Origin: Oreohelix idahoensis
Lineage: Eukaryota; Mollusca; Gastropoda; Stylommatophora; Oreohelicidae
Direction: 5' to 3'
Length of the DNA: 64,000 nt
NCBI GenBank assembly: GCA_024509875.1
Contig: JAMPIV010000305.1
Span: 742,501 to 806,500, forward strand
Numbering within the stretch: the first letter of the stretch is position 1; the number at the start of each line of letters is the position of its first letter. The translations under genes and the position numbers were made by a program. Of the stretch, positions 21,700-34,420 are shown one piece after another. The notes beneath the pieces were generated by a model. That model did no database searches, was not told the origin of the DNA, and worked only from the letters and a program-made list of their open reading frames with translations.

Positions 21700-21701
<2 letters not shown>
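20641..21701. other. Noncoding interval, nothing clearly recognised
   Basis: May include more of the element 1 LTR. No ORF of known type was seen. Confidence 0.4.
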
Positions 21702-21745
<44 letters not shown>

Positions 21746-21760
21746 ACTATATATATATTA
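21702..21760. repeat. (TA)n microsatellite
   Basis: Alternating TA with a short GTATAC interruption near 21740-21748. Confidence 0.95.
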
Positions 21761-21944
21761 TATTAGATTTGTCTGACTAATCTAACTCTGTTGTAGATGA
21801 TAGGCTGACTGAGAGAAGCTTCTCGAGTGTCAGAGACAGAATTTACTATATTTCCTCCACCTCACTCGTGAAATCTATTTCTATTTTATCACCTCCCACT
21901 GAGCTATCACTTATTTCTATGTCTATTCAGAAGGGACCAAACTA

Positions 21945-22616
21945 AGTCTTAATCACCTATCACAAATCTACGACAGTCAGCAGCGCCTGCAATGGGCAGA
22001 GCAACATGTCAGATGGACTAGACTGCAGTGGATTGCTGTCCTATTCACAGACGAGAGCAGATTCAACATATCCTTTGCTGATGGACGTATGCGGATTTGG
22101 CGACGGTGTGGAGAGCGCTTTGCAGATTGCTGTGTTCGTCAGCACAACCGATTTGGAGGTGGCAGTATTTACATTTGGGGAGGATTCAGTTTTCACCATC
22201 GCTTGCCTCTTTACGTCTTCCGTGGAAATGTTAATGCTGCAGCATATCGAGATGAGGTTCTGGATGCATTGGTTGCTCCTGCGTTCACAAATTATCCAGA
22301 CTTGCAGCTTCTCCAGCAGGATAACGCACGTGCGCACACCGCATGCATTACGCAGCAATATCTACAGCAGCAGAACATTGTGACGATTGATTGGCCTGCC
22401 CTATCACCAGACATGTTCCCTATAGAACATCTATGGGACGAGCTTGGACGCAGAGTCTACATGCAAGGTTCTCCAGCTAATCTGCAACAGCTCGAAGCTG
22501 CTCTTACACGTGAATGTGACTTGATTCCCCGGAATTTCCTTCAGACACTTGTGCGTTCCATGCGGAGCCGCTGCCAAGCTTGTTTGCAAGCACACGGTGG
22601 ACGTACCAGATACTGA
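21945..22616 (+). pseudogene. Tc1-type DD34E transposase, 5'-truncated
   Basis: Cut-and-paste transposase of the Tc1/mariner superfamily, catalytic domain only. The open frame runs from about 21945 to the TGA at 22614-22616. It shows FTDESRFN with the first Asp near 22052, LQQDNARAHTA with the second Asp near 22320, and SPDMFPIEHLWDELGRR with the Glu 34 residues later, giving DD34E. The catalytic region is intact, but the N-terminal paired-like DNA-binding domain is not found upstream. The in-frame ATG at 22089 lies after the first catalytic Asp. It is best read as a truncated, inactive copy. Confidence 0.88.
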
Positions 22617-22842
22617 GGATAGTGTGAATGAATTGTTTTATTGGTTGCATTTTTGGTTTTCTCCCTTGCCTGCATAGAATGCAATGAATTTCATAACAAT
22701 CAAATGTACAAATTAATGACCAGCATGGATTCATAGGAAAATGAATAAAGATTCCAAATATGTAAACTTGTAAACACTTATATTTACATTTCACATTCTG
22801 TTCCTGGATTATACAGGTGGTGCGTTTTTAATGTGCTTCAGT
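22617..22842 (+). mobile_element. 3' flank and probable terminal end of the Tc1 element
   Basis: About 225 bp after the transposase stop, ATACAGGTGGTGCG...GTGCTTCAGTATA has the form of a Tc1 terminal repeat next to a TA target. The matching left repeat is absent, in line with 5' truncation. Confidence 0.5.
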
Positions 22843-24099
22843 ATATATCCCGATGCATTGCAAGCCCCGCTTGCCTTCTGTAATTTTATTTTCATGTCAT
22901 TGTCTACTCTCTGTCTACGTTTCTGGCAAAGCATGAATCGCAGATAAATAGACTTCATGAGTAAAGGAGAGACTTATAAACCGGGAAACCATTTATTTAT
23001 TTTACATGCACATTTATGTCCACTCTTGGCTTACCACTGTATGCAAATAATTTTTTTTTAAACCCTGATCCCATGTGGATCCCTGGGGTCACCGAGGTCG
23101 TAAAAACAGAATAAGTCAACAACCTCCACCAATCATGTTATAAGATGTATTTAAAGCGATTTATTGTATCTTAGATTATGAATGTTACATGATTGTGCAA
23201 AACGAAAACCATACTATATGGATTCTACAGTATCATCATCGTCATCATTATCATCAGAATCAGTTCAGTTTCTTCGTTATTTTTCATCTTATTGTTGTCA
23301 TCGCTAGTAGAACTATTAAGACGCATTGCCTTCAGAACAAGTTATTTGTCTTATTTCTATCACAGCTGGGTACCGAGTTTTCTAATCTGAATTTTATTTC
23401 AGTTTAGGCTTTCTGCTCATCAATCTTCCAAGCAGTTCAATTTTTCTGATTCCTTTTTTTTCAATTTGAAGAAAAACAGGACGTTTCATTGCACATATTT
23501 TAAAATGAAAGAACTTGTATTTTAAAACGCCACTATTTAGCTGCCATCGCCAACATTATTTCCATTCTCACTTAGCACGGGACTTTATTTGTTACTTTTC
23601 GCTCATTGAACCACATTTTTTGGGGATGTTTCTCTGTCGTCCTCTTCTATCAATATTATTCTGCTTTCATTTGGCGTTTGTACTCTTATCTTCCCTTGTA
23701 ATTTGAATCCAGAACAGTGATGCCTGGTTATACTGCCAGATTTTCCCATTGGTAGGCAACCCACGAGGTGCGGGGATCAAATTTAGCGACACTGAGCTCC
23801 TGAAAGATTTTGATGTTGATAAAATTAAATCAATTTTCATCGTTCAGAGTATTTAGAATATGAAATAAATACAGCCTGTATGAAGCTATTATCTCTGCCG
23901 GACGATCAACGTCCTGCTATTACATCGACAGAGCAGTGGAAAATTCAAACTAAATGATATTATAGCGAATGATATTTTCCCTTCAAAGAAAAGAGTACTT
24001 TCTTATGCAGTTTACCAGTAAACCGAAAATTAGTAAGATAGATAGTAAAACCGAACACCATTACCAACCTAGAACTGCTAACTCGGAGCCACAAAGAAG
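22843..24099. other. Noncoding interval
   Basis: Contains a short impure (ATC)n run at about 23230-23262. No gene or terminal repeat was recognised. Confidence 0.4.
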
Positions 24100-24720
24100 A
24101 CATGCTCACGATCATAGTAGGTAGAAGCTTGACATTGCGTTGGCCACATCCTCAGAAGAGACCCTGACACCATCCTCAGAAGAGACCTTGACACCATCCT
24201 CAGAAGAGACCCTGACACCATCCTCAGAAGAGATCCTGACACCATCCTCAAAAGAGACATTGACACCGTCCTCAGAAGAGACCCTGACATCATCCTCAGA
24301 AGAGACCCTGACACCATCCTCAGAAGATACCCTGACACCATCCTCAGAAGACACCCTGACACCATCCTCAGAAGAGACCCTGACACCATCCTCAAAAGAG
24401 ACATTGACACCGTCCTCAGAAGAGACCCTGACATCATCCTCAGAAGAGATCCTGACACCATCCTCAGAAGAGACATTGACACTATCCTCAGAAGAGACAT
24501 TGACACCATCACCAGAACTGCCATGCTATGGGCTCCAGAAAGAAAGCGAAAGCAAGGACGGCCAAAAGCCACCTGGCGGAGAACTGTGGAGGTAGAGTTG
24601 ATGAGTATGAACCAGAACTAGGGCACCACATGAAGGATTGCTGTCGACTGAGCAAAGTGGAGACAGTTTGTTGCTGCCTTACAAGACGCCAGCAGGCGTG
24701 ATAGTCATGGATTGCTTTGT
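24100..24720 (+). pseudogene. LINE RT C-terminal segment carrying a minisatellite
   Basis: Flanking the tandem array are the parts of a LINE protein tail. Before it is GHILRRD, read from about 24142. After it is a TAMLWAPERKRKQGRPKATWRRTVEVEL block (about 24517-24600), and then a decayed AKWRQFVAALQDASRRDSHG-like end (to about 24710). This is the same C-terminal architecture (GHV-LRRDP, then basic GRPKATWRR) as other animal LINE proteins. The frame is broken after about 24600. No RT domain or TSD was seen. Confidence 0.65.
24149..24508 (+). repeat. 24-bp minisatellite, about 15 units, with a 144-bp higher-order period
   Basis: Units follow TCCTCAGAAGAGACCCTGAC plus ACCA. In the LINE frame each unit encodes LRRDPDTI; other frames give SSEETLTP. 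Variant units recur: a TCAAAAGAGACATTG unit followed by a CATCA unit occurs at 24247 and again at 24391, exactly six units apart, so blocks of six were duplicated after single-unit expansion. Confidence 0.92.
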
Positions 24721-24964
24721 CAGTCTGTGACCAGTACCCTAAAAGAAGGAAGACAGTAAAATAGTTTTCACTGGCTACGCAGAAAAAGTACCTGTAATGT
24801 TGGGGATACTGGCTTTTAAATGCTAGTCAGAAATAGCCCTAGCTTCAAAATTCTTTTCTCTTCCCCTTTTACGTCACCTGGAAATCTTAATCATGCCCTG
24901 TGAACTACCGGTATAATGCGATCCACATGTTATCGACCATTGGTGTATCCTACCCATCTTAATT

Positions 24965-25285
24965 GTGTTTTGTTTCATTCATCTCCAGCTAAGTACAAAA
25001 TCCATCCAAAGAGGTAAAGGAAATTAACAATGTGAACTTTCTCAAAAAGAAAAGAAGCAACTGTTAACAATATTTAGGTCTTGGAACAATGTTAGATATC
25101 AAACCCCTGGTGTATCACATCCTTCTGCGTTTTTCTTTCACTCATCTCCAGCTAAGTACAAATTTCAGCGAAAGAGAAATGTGTTAAAATGAGGTCGAAG
25201 CAAATTAACGATGTGAACTATCTCAAAAAGAAAAGAAGAAACGGTAAACGATATTCAGGTTTTGGAACAACGTTAGATATTAAAC
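24965..25285 (+). repeat. Direct duplication, about 163-bp period
   Basis: CATCTCCAGCTAAGTACAAA occurs at 24980 and 25143. The following AACGATGTGAACT...TCAAAAAGAAAAGAAG and TTGGAACAA-GTTAGATAT blocks align in both copies with scattered differences. Function is unknown. Nothing was recognised from 25286 to 25790. Confidence 0.85.
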
Positions 25286-25794
25286 GGTGCAATCACATGG
25301 CGAGTTGGATAAATGAAACCACTAGTTTTTTTGCTGGGTGGCTCAGTTCTGTCCAGATAAACGGTCTGGGAATGTGGCGAATAATGAGTGCGTAACCCTG
25401 TTTCTGTCACACACAACTTGGCAAGAGCTTGTGGAGAGATTGACATGATGCCTGCGGTATTTCTAGTCCGCCTTGATTGTGAAAGACGGATGGAGAAATA
25501 AGAAAAAAAATACCTTATACAATAATTGAGTTTAAATTACTCGAGAATAAGAGAGAAAATATGTGCTATAATTGCGCCTGTTGTAAAGACTACGACTGCA
25601 TGAAGTGCATTGGTGATCTTCCTACAAAGTGTCGAACTCCGTTAGTAGGGCAATTAGAGAACATTTAATGGCTATTTCTTGCGTTCCCTCCCAATCATTA
25701 TTAAATTTTGTTTACTTATCTTTTTAATTTCAGATAATATTGTGTACTGGCACATACTGGCCTTCAAAGCATGTATACATTTCTTAGCGCAGAT

Positions 25795-26150
25795 TACGCT
25801 AGCGTGGCCATGTCCGCCGCATGAATATGATCGCATCCCTAAAGATATCGTCTACAGACAACTGGCAGATGGCAAAAGAACAGCTGGGCTACCGCAGCTG
25901 AGGTTCAAAAATATTAGACATGAAAGCACTGAGCATAAATCCAGCAACCAGGGAGGATGAAGCCGCCGATCGCACTAAGTGACAATGATCCCTACGGCAT
26001 CACCTCAGATTGGGCGAAAAGAAGCTCTCACAACAAGCAGAAGAGAAAAGAACATGCCACAAGAAGCACCAGGAAAACAAGCAGCTGAGTGCTATCACCT
26101 CAGGAACGCATTCCCAGAGTCAGTTATGACAGAAGGGGGATACTGTCTGT
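25795..26150 (+). pseudogene. LINE RT C-terminal fragment
   Basis: A GHVRRM-like stretch near 25806 precedes DRIPKDIVYRQLADGKRTAGLPQLRF (about 25829-25908), a block typical of the C-terminus of animal Jockey/CR1-like LINE proteins. A decayed basic tail runs to about 26130. It has frame changes and no RT core. It differs from the tail at 24.5 kb, so it is another LINE family. Confidence 0.6.
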
Positions 26151-27277
26151 TGTTTACTGTCTTTTATTTTCAATAGTTTCTTTGACTGTTCTATTTTCAA
26201 AACGTTTCTGTGCTGGTCTGCTTCAATTTCAAACAGTTTCTTGACATCATGGAATAAAAAGACGTCAAGAAACGAAATGATAACTAGTACTAGAAAAGGA
26301 AGTTACGGAGAGACATGATGGCCTACGCCACTTGGTATGGTACTTGAAGAAAAAGATGAAGATATTTCTCTACTGTTCTCTCTATTGTTTAATAGTTTCT
26401 TTATTCTTCTTGTCTATTTTCAGATAGTTCATTTGGGTCTTCTCTTTATTTCCAAACAGATTCTTTACTGTTCACTTAATTGCCAAATTGAACCTAAGAA
26501 CGATTCCATTTGTAAAAGTTCATCATTATCATTAAGTGACGCAGGTTCAGATGACCTCCAGATATCGAGCGCGCTGAAGTTGTTAGACATCTTTGCGTAA
26601 AAGTCAAATGTATACAATAAAAAAGAAGGCAAACAGACACGCTGAACTCTGCCGTTACTGTTGAATGGAAAGAAATGGTCGATGTGTCTCAAGGACTGAG
26701 AAGAATGAACACATATTGTATCTGCACGAATGAATATTCTAAACTCTGGTTTCGAAAATAATAAATTAATAAATAAAAAAAATTGCAAAAGAAGAGGTAG
26801 GAAAATACGGAGATAAAAGGGGACAAGGACGTAATCAGTTCTAGAATATTATTATTATTTTTTTTTCCTTCAGATTACGCGCCCTATAACGTCAAAGCTT
26901 ACTTTATGCTCTCCCTTCTCTCTGTCTCCGCCCATGCTCAATTATTTTGCTGTGAAGTAACTCTTGGATACGGAAGTAGGTCTCTTACAAATGATTCCCC
27001 ACTTATAACTCCTGTTTGCCTTTACTTTTTTTTCCCATGTTAACTGTTTTATTTTGTTAACTTGCAATTCTGTTCTAACAAGTACATACAGATCGTGCTC
27101 AAAGTTCCCATTTAACTGACTACATATATCGGTATCTATACACCAGTTTCCAAAATTGTACGAGTATACGTGTGACCGAAGCCATAATGCTTCCTATAGC
27201 TCGTCACGTGGAGAGCAAGAATAAAGATTAGAAGGAAGACAAAGAAATAATAGGACAAAGAAATAATTTGACTACCG
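26151..27277. other. Noncoding interval with degenerate T-rich repeats
   Basis: Irregular repeats of a CTGTTCT...ATTTTCAAA-TAGTTTCTTT theme at about 26150-26260 and 26370-26480. No gene recognised. Confidence 0.35.
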
Positions 27278-29920
27278 TGTGACGGTATTGCCTCCCCTGC
27301 TTTGCAGTAATGGTCCAACAGTGGCCAAAACTCAAGAGTATCTATTATAGGCTTCAATGGAGTCTATCTTTACACAAGATTACTCTTGGCAGAAATGTAG
27401 ATAGAAGAGTAGTAAAGCTCCTATCACACGGGATATTCAGATAAGCGAAAACAATGCTGGCTGTTGCTGAGCACGTTAATTCTGTAATCTGCCGACACCT
27501 TTTATGAAGAATGTAGCAATGGTTTATTCTAGCTCGTTAAGCCCAAACCCTGAGTTAATTAGTAGAATTATTATTATTATATATAGCTCTGTTTAGAGTG
27601 CGTGTTTAGTACCTTTAACTGAGTACAGTAGTACATTTAAAAAGATTGAATCGAAGGTAAATTTGTAACATTACAAATAACAAAATTTAATAATCACTTT
27701 AAGTTTTAACAGCTGGAAAATAATTTGAATATTTATGAAAAGGATTTCATCACTGGGATTGGATTTAACTGAATAAAGTAGGTCACTTTTGGCTGCGGAT
27801 ATTTTCACTTAGCTGCCACTGGTAGTTTCTTCTCCCGCTGGGTTAGTTGCTTTCACTCTGCTCTCGCTCGTTTCTGGTCAAAGTTCAGGCACCGCACTTT
27901 CCCAGAACATGAAGGAGTAACGGCCAAGTTGGTTCTGCGTCTGTCTTTAAGACCCTCTTATGATGCGTCTCTTACAACGTCAGTCCACTTCTACCTTCAC
28001 TTGGTTCCAGAGATGGTACTTTCTGCTGGTACCACTAATAACTGGTAATAGAAATAGAAACGAAACGCTCTTCTGAGTGTGGCATTTTCCGACACAGTTA
28101 TGTGCCCCCCCTCTTCTATTCTACCATCCCATGTCAGACTTTACCCTCGATGAGAATTAAATTTAATCCGTCGGGATAAAACTTCCTGTACATTTAAACT
28201 AAATAGTTTTAGCTTTACATTACATTTAAATGAAAAGGTTAAACGTACAGATATAATATCAATTACATTTACATCTCCTCTGTTTGAAAAGTGTTCCCAA
28301 TATAAATTCATCTATGTTTAATTTATATTTACCCTTATGGAAAAGTTTGAAACTTCTATTATTTTAAAATGAATATTTTCACATAGACATTTATATTGGT
28401 TTAAAGCTTGAAAACTTTCATTAATTTTGAAGTGAATATAGAATGTACATCATTTCTTTCAATTTTCCCTATCTGCTCCATAGAGAACCTGGAACTACTT
28501 TATGCTTTTATTTCTCTTTACGAAACTATCAATAAAGCAATGACTAGCCCGTGCAGTGGTGGTTCATGAATCATCATTCTAGATACTAATGTTGCCAGCA
28601 TCAAATGACTTTGACATCCAATAGCAGTTTTCACACATTAAAATTCACATGGTAATATATGCATATTTATATATATGTTAATCACATGTAAGTAATGAAA
28701 TATAGAATGAAAATGCACTACTTACGCCAATCAGATTTTTTGCTCAGAGGAATAAAAGAGACGAACCGTTCTCTTACACGCATCTGGGATGTCAGTTTTT
28801 TTTTTTTTTTTTCGTACGCCCGCTAATACTCGAGGCGAAATCTCAGGTTATTGTTAATGTCTAGCCTGACATTGATTTTACGTGAGTATCCCTTTTCTTT
28901 GTACAGAGACAGGTGTCCCTCGCCATTCAGGCAGATACTCGCCGATTTCGGAGGTACCCATTAGAGCTGGGTCGGCTCAGGAGCCGCCAATCCCTGGTCG
29001 ACGACACTCCTTCAAATGTCCTCGCCAGGTCTCGAGTTAATCCAGTCCAATTCCCGGTCAACGAAAAATCCTCAAATGCCATCGCCCGGGTTTGATCCTG
29101 AATCACCCGGTCGCCAGAGCGGTGTTGTAACCACTACGCTAGCGCGGCTCCCTGGGATGTCTTTAATTTTGACCATAGATTCCCCCTCTGACTGTTTCTT
29201 CAGTTTCCTAGTCCCGGGGTTCCTTATTAAAATTAGAAAGAGATTTCCTGTGCTTTGTAAGTCTTATCTGGTTCTCCAATAAAAGGTCCGGTTAACAAAA
29301 AGGAATTAAAAATCTAGTCTTCACTCTGGCGAGGTCTTATGTTGTCTTGGTGAGCGTGAAATTCACAGTGAGATAAAACTGCGAAATGGTCAGGCTATAT
29401 TCCTATTTTCCCAAGCGTTGTTGTTATGAATCTAATCAGAAAGATCCAATCATTTCAAATCATGCAGATAGGGTGTGATATTTCAAAATAGTCCCACGTG
29501 AAATAAGGTGCGTGCCTGCAATGGTCACGTATTACCATATATGGACATCTGATGCCTTGCATACACTCTCACAAATACATTTGTAGACTCATATTGTCTA
29601 ATATGTAATAACTCCATGATTACTTTTAACCAAGTGGCCGGAAGCGATTATATCACACTTGTCTGCCCGCATGTGTCACACAGACAGTAATCTCGTTATC
29701 TGTCGTATGAGTACGCAAACTCCGTGTCTTATCGGTGATTAAGCCGATAGCTCTGGCCGATGTACGTGTTAATCTGCCGCGCCTATAACCATCAAATCTG
29801 GGTAGCTCCCAGCAAATGGGATGTTTATCACCTACAGGGTGATTTGATAAAATCAAATATCTGCTACTTAGCAGAAAAATAAATAAAGAAAGAAAAGTGC
29901 GATAATTAACAGCACATAAT
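27278..29920 (+). repeat. Long noncoding repeat, copy 1 (left arm of an inverted pair)
   Basis: Starts TGTGACGG-TTGCCTCCCCTGC. It can be followed by eye against the reverse complement of 31330-33528, with shared anchors such as CAGTGGCCAAAACT, AGCAGTGGTGGTTCATGA, ACGCCAATC and TCAAATATCTGCT. Divergence is substantial and indels are many. The TGTGACG start resembles that of the element 3 LTR, so these may be old LTRs, but no right end or TSD was found. Confidence 0.75.
28794..29151 (-). mobile_element. tRNA-derived SINE
   Basis: 358-bp insertion with TSD CTGGGATGTC at 28784-28793 and 29152-29161. The poly-T at its left end is the poly-A tail on the minus strand. On the minus strand its 5' end carries a pol III box A, TAGCGTAGTGGTTA, and a box B-like GGATCAAACCC about 30 bases on, in a tRNA-like head. 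The inverted copy of the surrounding repeat lacks it, giving an empty-site control. Confidence 0.9.
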
Positions 29921-31034
29921 AAAAATCAGTACCACAAATGTACCGATAGTGCCGGAGAGAACCAAAGATCGCTAAGAGTTCGTCCATTTCGTCACATACT
30001 GCTACATCAGACATGTAAGAGGCGACTTTAAAAAGAGGTTGCATGAGGTGGGCAATCTCATAATATATAAAACAAACTGATACAGTATGCACCGCTACAA
30101 GATACCATGAATGTTTTGGGGCAAACAGTCTTTAAAAGGGCACAATCCTTAAGGAAAGAAATACGAAATGATGATTGTATATATATATATATGTTCTAGA
30201 TGACGCGGAATTACTGAAATTTCCCGCTGCTAAGGCAAGATTATGACATGCTGTGGCGAGAGATGAAAAATAGTTCCCCGATGTGGAGAATGCATCTGGT
30301 GAACTAGAGGTAGGTATGGCACAGAACAAGTTAAGTAGTTAACTGCACAGTTCTAGATGGTAGTTGTAGAAGAGAACTGTGTTTCATTAATAGTATGGGT
30401 GGAATGAAGCTCGCTAGTTATCCCTACCGAATCTCTACCAACACTTCTGTAGCTTGATCAGATGTAGGCTTTCCCAGAGAGTTAATTCATCTGGACAGTT
30501 AGACACGATGCTAGTACCAGGTGATGCAGAGGTAGTCCTTTCCTTACACATTGCAGACTGTTATGATCCTACCAGAAGCGTTGTAGCTACTCTCTCTGGG
30601 TTAGGAACCTGCAAACATATGCACCAGACTATGGTAACTGTTTTCTACAAACAAGACAGTCCTCCGCTGATGACGGGCCACTACTGATCAGAATCCTCCA
30701 TTTGACAACATAGTCATGAGGCCGTGGTCATGTGAATCAAAGAAGTACGTCATACAATTCAAAAAATACATCGAAAGACTATGGACATTATTTAAAAATG
30801 TTTTCTGAATTCGGTCTTAATTAATTCCCTATTGTTCTTGGTTATGCTGAAGGGGTTTCCTTTTATACAGTTTAAGAAATTGCATCGAACGGAAATGTAA
30901 ATGAAGAAGAAGAGGAAGAAAAGGAAGAAGATGAAGAAATTGTGTGCACCCAGCATTTACAAGCTAAGTCCTGAAAAAGTATAAGCTCTTATAGCTAGTT
31001 TTGAGCAGTCCTGACAAAGACGCTAGCTGCGTCA
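29921..31034. other. Spacer between the inverted arms, nothing recognised
   Basis: Contains a short (TA)n at 30178-30192 and an A/G-rich stretch near 30900-30945. No coding family was identified. Confidence 0.4.
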
Positions 31035-31262
31035 GTGTTGTTCAGGAGTGTTTCAGGTTATATGCAACTGGAGACCAACTTCAGTTGTCCGCGTACTTTA
31101 AGGAGTACCATGAAAAGACACAAGCATGTACATCAGCTACAGACTTTTATAAACGGGTGCTTGCGTAGAATAGAAGGACTGAAATGGTATGACAAAGTCA
31201 CTGTGACAAAACGGAGCAGCCTTCCTTTCTCTCAAAGTGTATACTTGTCACATAAATATTAG
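31035..31262 (+). pseudogene. Small LINE thumb fragment
   Basis: A 75-codon frame contains VHQLQTFINGCLRRIEGLKWYDKVT, a pattern found after the RT domain of animal LINE proteins. Nothing more of the element is evident, so this is a short decayed relic. Confidence 0.4.
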
Positions 31263-31329
31263 GTCGATCTCTTTTCAACTCCGGCGGTATTTAGTTACGT
31301 TTTTTGTGTACTAAACTACTTGCAATTTC

Positions 31330-33528
31330 CGTGGTCCGCCCTTTTCTTTCTCTGCATTCAAGCAGATATTTGATATTTTCAAGCCATATTACACTCCGTT
31401 CGATGATAATTCGTCACGTTTGCTTTAAGCTTCTCGGATTTGCAAAGGTAAAAACCTATATGGGCCGGTCATCGACCGAGCGTTGGGTTTACCTAAGGCG
31501 TGCCGGCATATAAATTACCCGTCTGTGGACAGATTATAGACAAGTACTTGACAGTCTGACACACCTGAGTAGAAATGTAAAAGTTCCAGGCAGATATAAG
31601 AAGTTGTATGTAATTATTGACAAGAATAGTCATTTGCATTAATGCACAGAGATTTCCTGGTGGAAATAATTTGAATTACCCCACCAAAACACACATGTTT
31701 GAAACTATTGGCCGGCATTCGAGATGTAGGATTAACCACTTTTCTGATTGCGGCCTGGTCTAACAGTAAACAACACGTGCCAGGAACGAAAGGTGCAATA
31801 TAACCTGACACTTTAGTCGGTTGAAAGCTCTGTAAAAATTCACCTCGCGCCACAAAGACAACCAGACCTTGCCAGAGTTAAGAATGGTACCAGAACGGAC
31901 CTTGCTAGAGCATACTGAGGACTTAGAGCACAGGAAAACGCTACCATTTAAACAGGGAAAAACGGAATCTGAGGAAACTATAACACACAGTCAGAAGTGA
32001 GAACGTATTGCTAAAATAACCCCACACCACGTGTAAGAGGCATCGTCAAGCTACCTTAAACAGTTTCTCTGAGCCAGCAGTCTGTGTGCCGAAAGATTGG
32101 CGTAGTTCTACATTTTGAAGTGTATATTTTGCATTATTAACATGTGAACTAATATGTATATAGTGACATGTCAATATTAATATGTGAAAATTGATAGTGG
32201 GTGTCCAAGTCATTTGAGGCTGGCGATCTCAGCATATAGAATGTTGATTTCATGAACCACCACTGCTAGGGCTGGTGACTGCTTTATTGCGAGTTTCTTA
32301 CAGAGAACCAAAAGCAGAGGTAGTCCGAGGTTCCATAGGGAGCAGGGAGTGAATGATGAAAGAATGGATGTACATAATCTATTTTATTAACATTTTCAAC
32401 CCCTGTAGATATAAATGTAAACATATTCAATCTACATTGTTAAATTTTTCAAACATGGTAGATTAAATGTAAACATATTCAATCTATACTGTTAACATTT
32501 TCAAACATGGTAGATGTAAAGGGAAACATATTCAATTTATATTTTTAAACATTTCATCCAATGTACAATGTAAAGTTAAATATGCATCTAATCAATGTAA
32601 ATGTAATGAATGTTTTTTCCGCTCAAAGGGATTAATATTAATTCTCAGTAAGGGTAAAAGTTCTGAGGTAGATGGGATGGTGAAGTGAAAAGAGAGGGGC
32701 ACATAAGTATGTGTCGGGAAACTCAATACTCAGAAGGTATCTGTTTCTCTGCTTTTGTGACACTAGTTGATGGTACCAGTTGAGGGTACTATCTCTGGAA
32801 CAGGGTATGAGTGGCCTGAAGTCGACGCACGACACCTTCATCAGACGGGTCTAAGAGACGCGGGACAAACTTCGTAACCATTCCCTTACGCTTCTGGGAA
32901 CGTGCTGCGCCCTACAACATTGAGCAGGGACGTGAGTGATCCAGACCTCCATCTGCAGAGACCCAAACATCAGCTGGAGCAGAACAGAAAAACTCATTGG
33001 CTGCTAAGTAGAAACATGAAAGCTGCCACGTGAACTCTTACCCAAACCTCCATAACATCATTAATGATGAGCATTTTTGTTAAACTATTATTAATTTTTT
33101 TAAACTGTTCAAACATAATTGATTGTTAAATTTACTACTTGTATAAAGACAAATCTAAAGTTGATTTAATCATTTTGAATGTACTACATCCGTATGTCTC
33201 AGACAATTTCTTAAATACACGTAAGCAGAGCTATGTAATAATAAGAGGAAATTTGCTGAATTAACTCAGCTGGGGGCTTGTACGAGCTAAAATTATATTA
33301 CATAATCCTTCACAAAAGTTGACGGCAGATACTAGAATTAACGAGCTCAGCCAATGCAGCATTCTCGCTTTTCTGAATATCTCGTGAAAACTCACTGCAG
33401 GTAGAAACATCACTATCTTTCTACCTGCAACTCTGGCAAGAGTAATCTTGCGCGAGGGTAGTTATGTTCTTTAGTTTTGGCCACTGTTTGACCACTACTG
33501 CAGAGGTAAGGGGAGGCAACCCGTGACA
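31330..33528 (-). repeat. Long noncoding repeat, copy 2 (right arm of the inverted pair)
   Basis: Reverse complement starts TGTCACGG-TTGCCTCCCC at 33528 and aligns along its length with copy 1. It lacks the SINE found in copy 1. Confidence 0.75.
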
Positions 33529-34239
33529 ATATTGTATACATTCATTCCCACATGTACTTTAAGTATTGATTTAAAGGCATGCAACACTGTAAGGGAGATA
33601 CAACATCATACATACGTATCCAACCATAATAAAGAAATAACATGTTTAAAAAAAAGCAATGAAAAAAAAAAGAAAAACAAACAGACAAATAAGAACACAA
33701 ATCAAACCCTCAATACAGTATATTAGACAATGATTTGAAACATAATCAGATAAGGTGCATATAATCAGAACTCACGTATCACAGATTGCCTCCCCTGCTT
33801 TTGCAGTAGTGGTCCAACAGTGACCAAAACTCAAAGAGTATCTAATATTGGCCTCCAGTATCTACCTGCGCACAAGATTACACTTGGCAGAGATGTAGAT
33901 AGAAGATTAATGACACTTCTACCTTAAGGGATAGTTCACAAGATATTTCCAGAAGCACGAACAATGTTGCATTGGGCTGAACAATTGTTAACGCATTATA
34001 TCTGGTCCGTCGCATGTTTTGAAATATTTAAGCAATGGTTCTGGCCCGTTTAGCCCCCAGTTGGTGTAATCCAACGTATGCCCTCTTATAAGTAATGGCT
34101 CTATATCATCAAAATTTATAATTCTCGCCGTTTGTAAATTAATTGTTTACACTTGCCCCAAAATTTTGGGAATACACAATCTCCTTGCACAGATTTAGAC
34201 TGGACACAGCTCTGTATTAGATGCTTCGAAATCACTTTC

Positions 34240-34420
34240 ATCTGGAAATTAGAGTTAATTCCTCTGACAGCGGGTGTTCTGCTAAATCCTGGCCTGGGAA
34301 AGTTTTTGTTTAACTGCTCTATGACTTGGTCTGGGAAATTAGAATTAATTCCTCTGACGGCGGATGTTCTGTGAAATCACCTGGGCCTGGGAAAACTTTT
34401 GTTAAATTCCTCTATGACTT
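34240..34420 (+). repeat. Two-copy tandem repeat, about 90 bp
   Basis: CTGG-AAATTAGA-TTAATTCCTCTGAC-GCGG-TGTTCTG is followed by a second copy starting near 34330. Both copies end in CTCTATGACTTG. Confidence 0.85.

Noticed and set aside
24140..24595. 151-codon protein of SSEETLTP repeats
   Set aside because: It is an alternate frame of the LINE-derived minisatellite. The LRRDPDTI frame connects to the LINE sequence on both sides.
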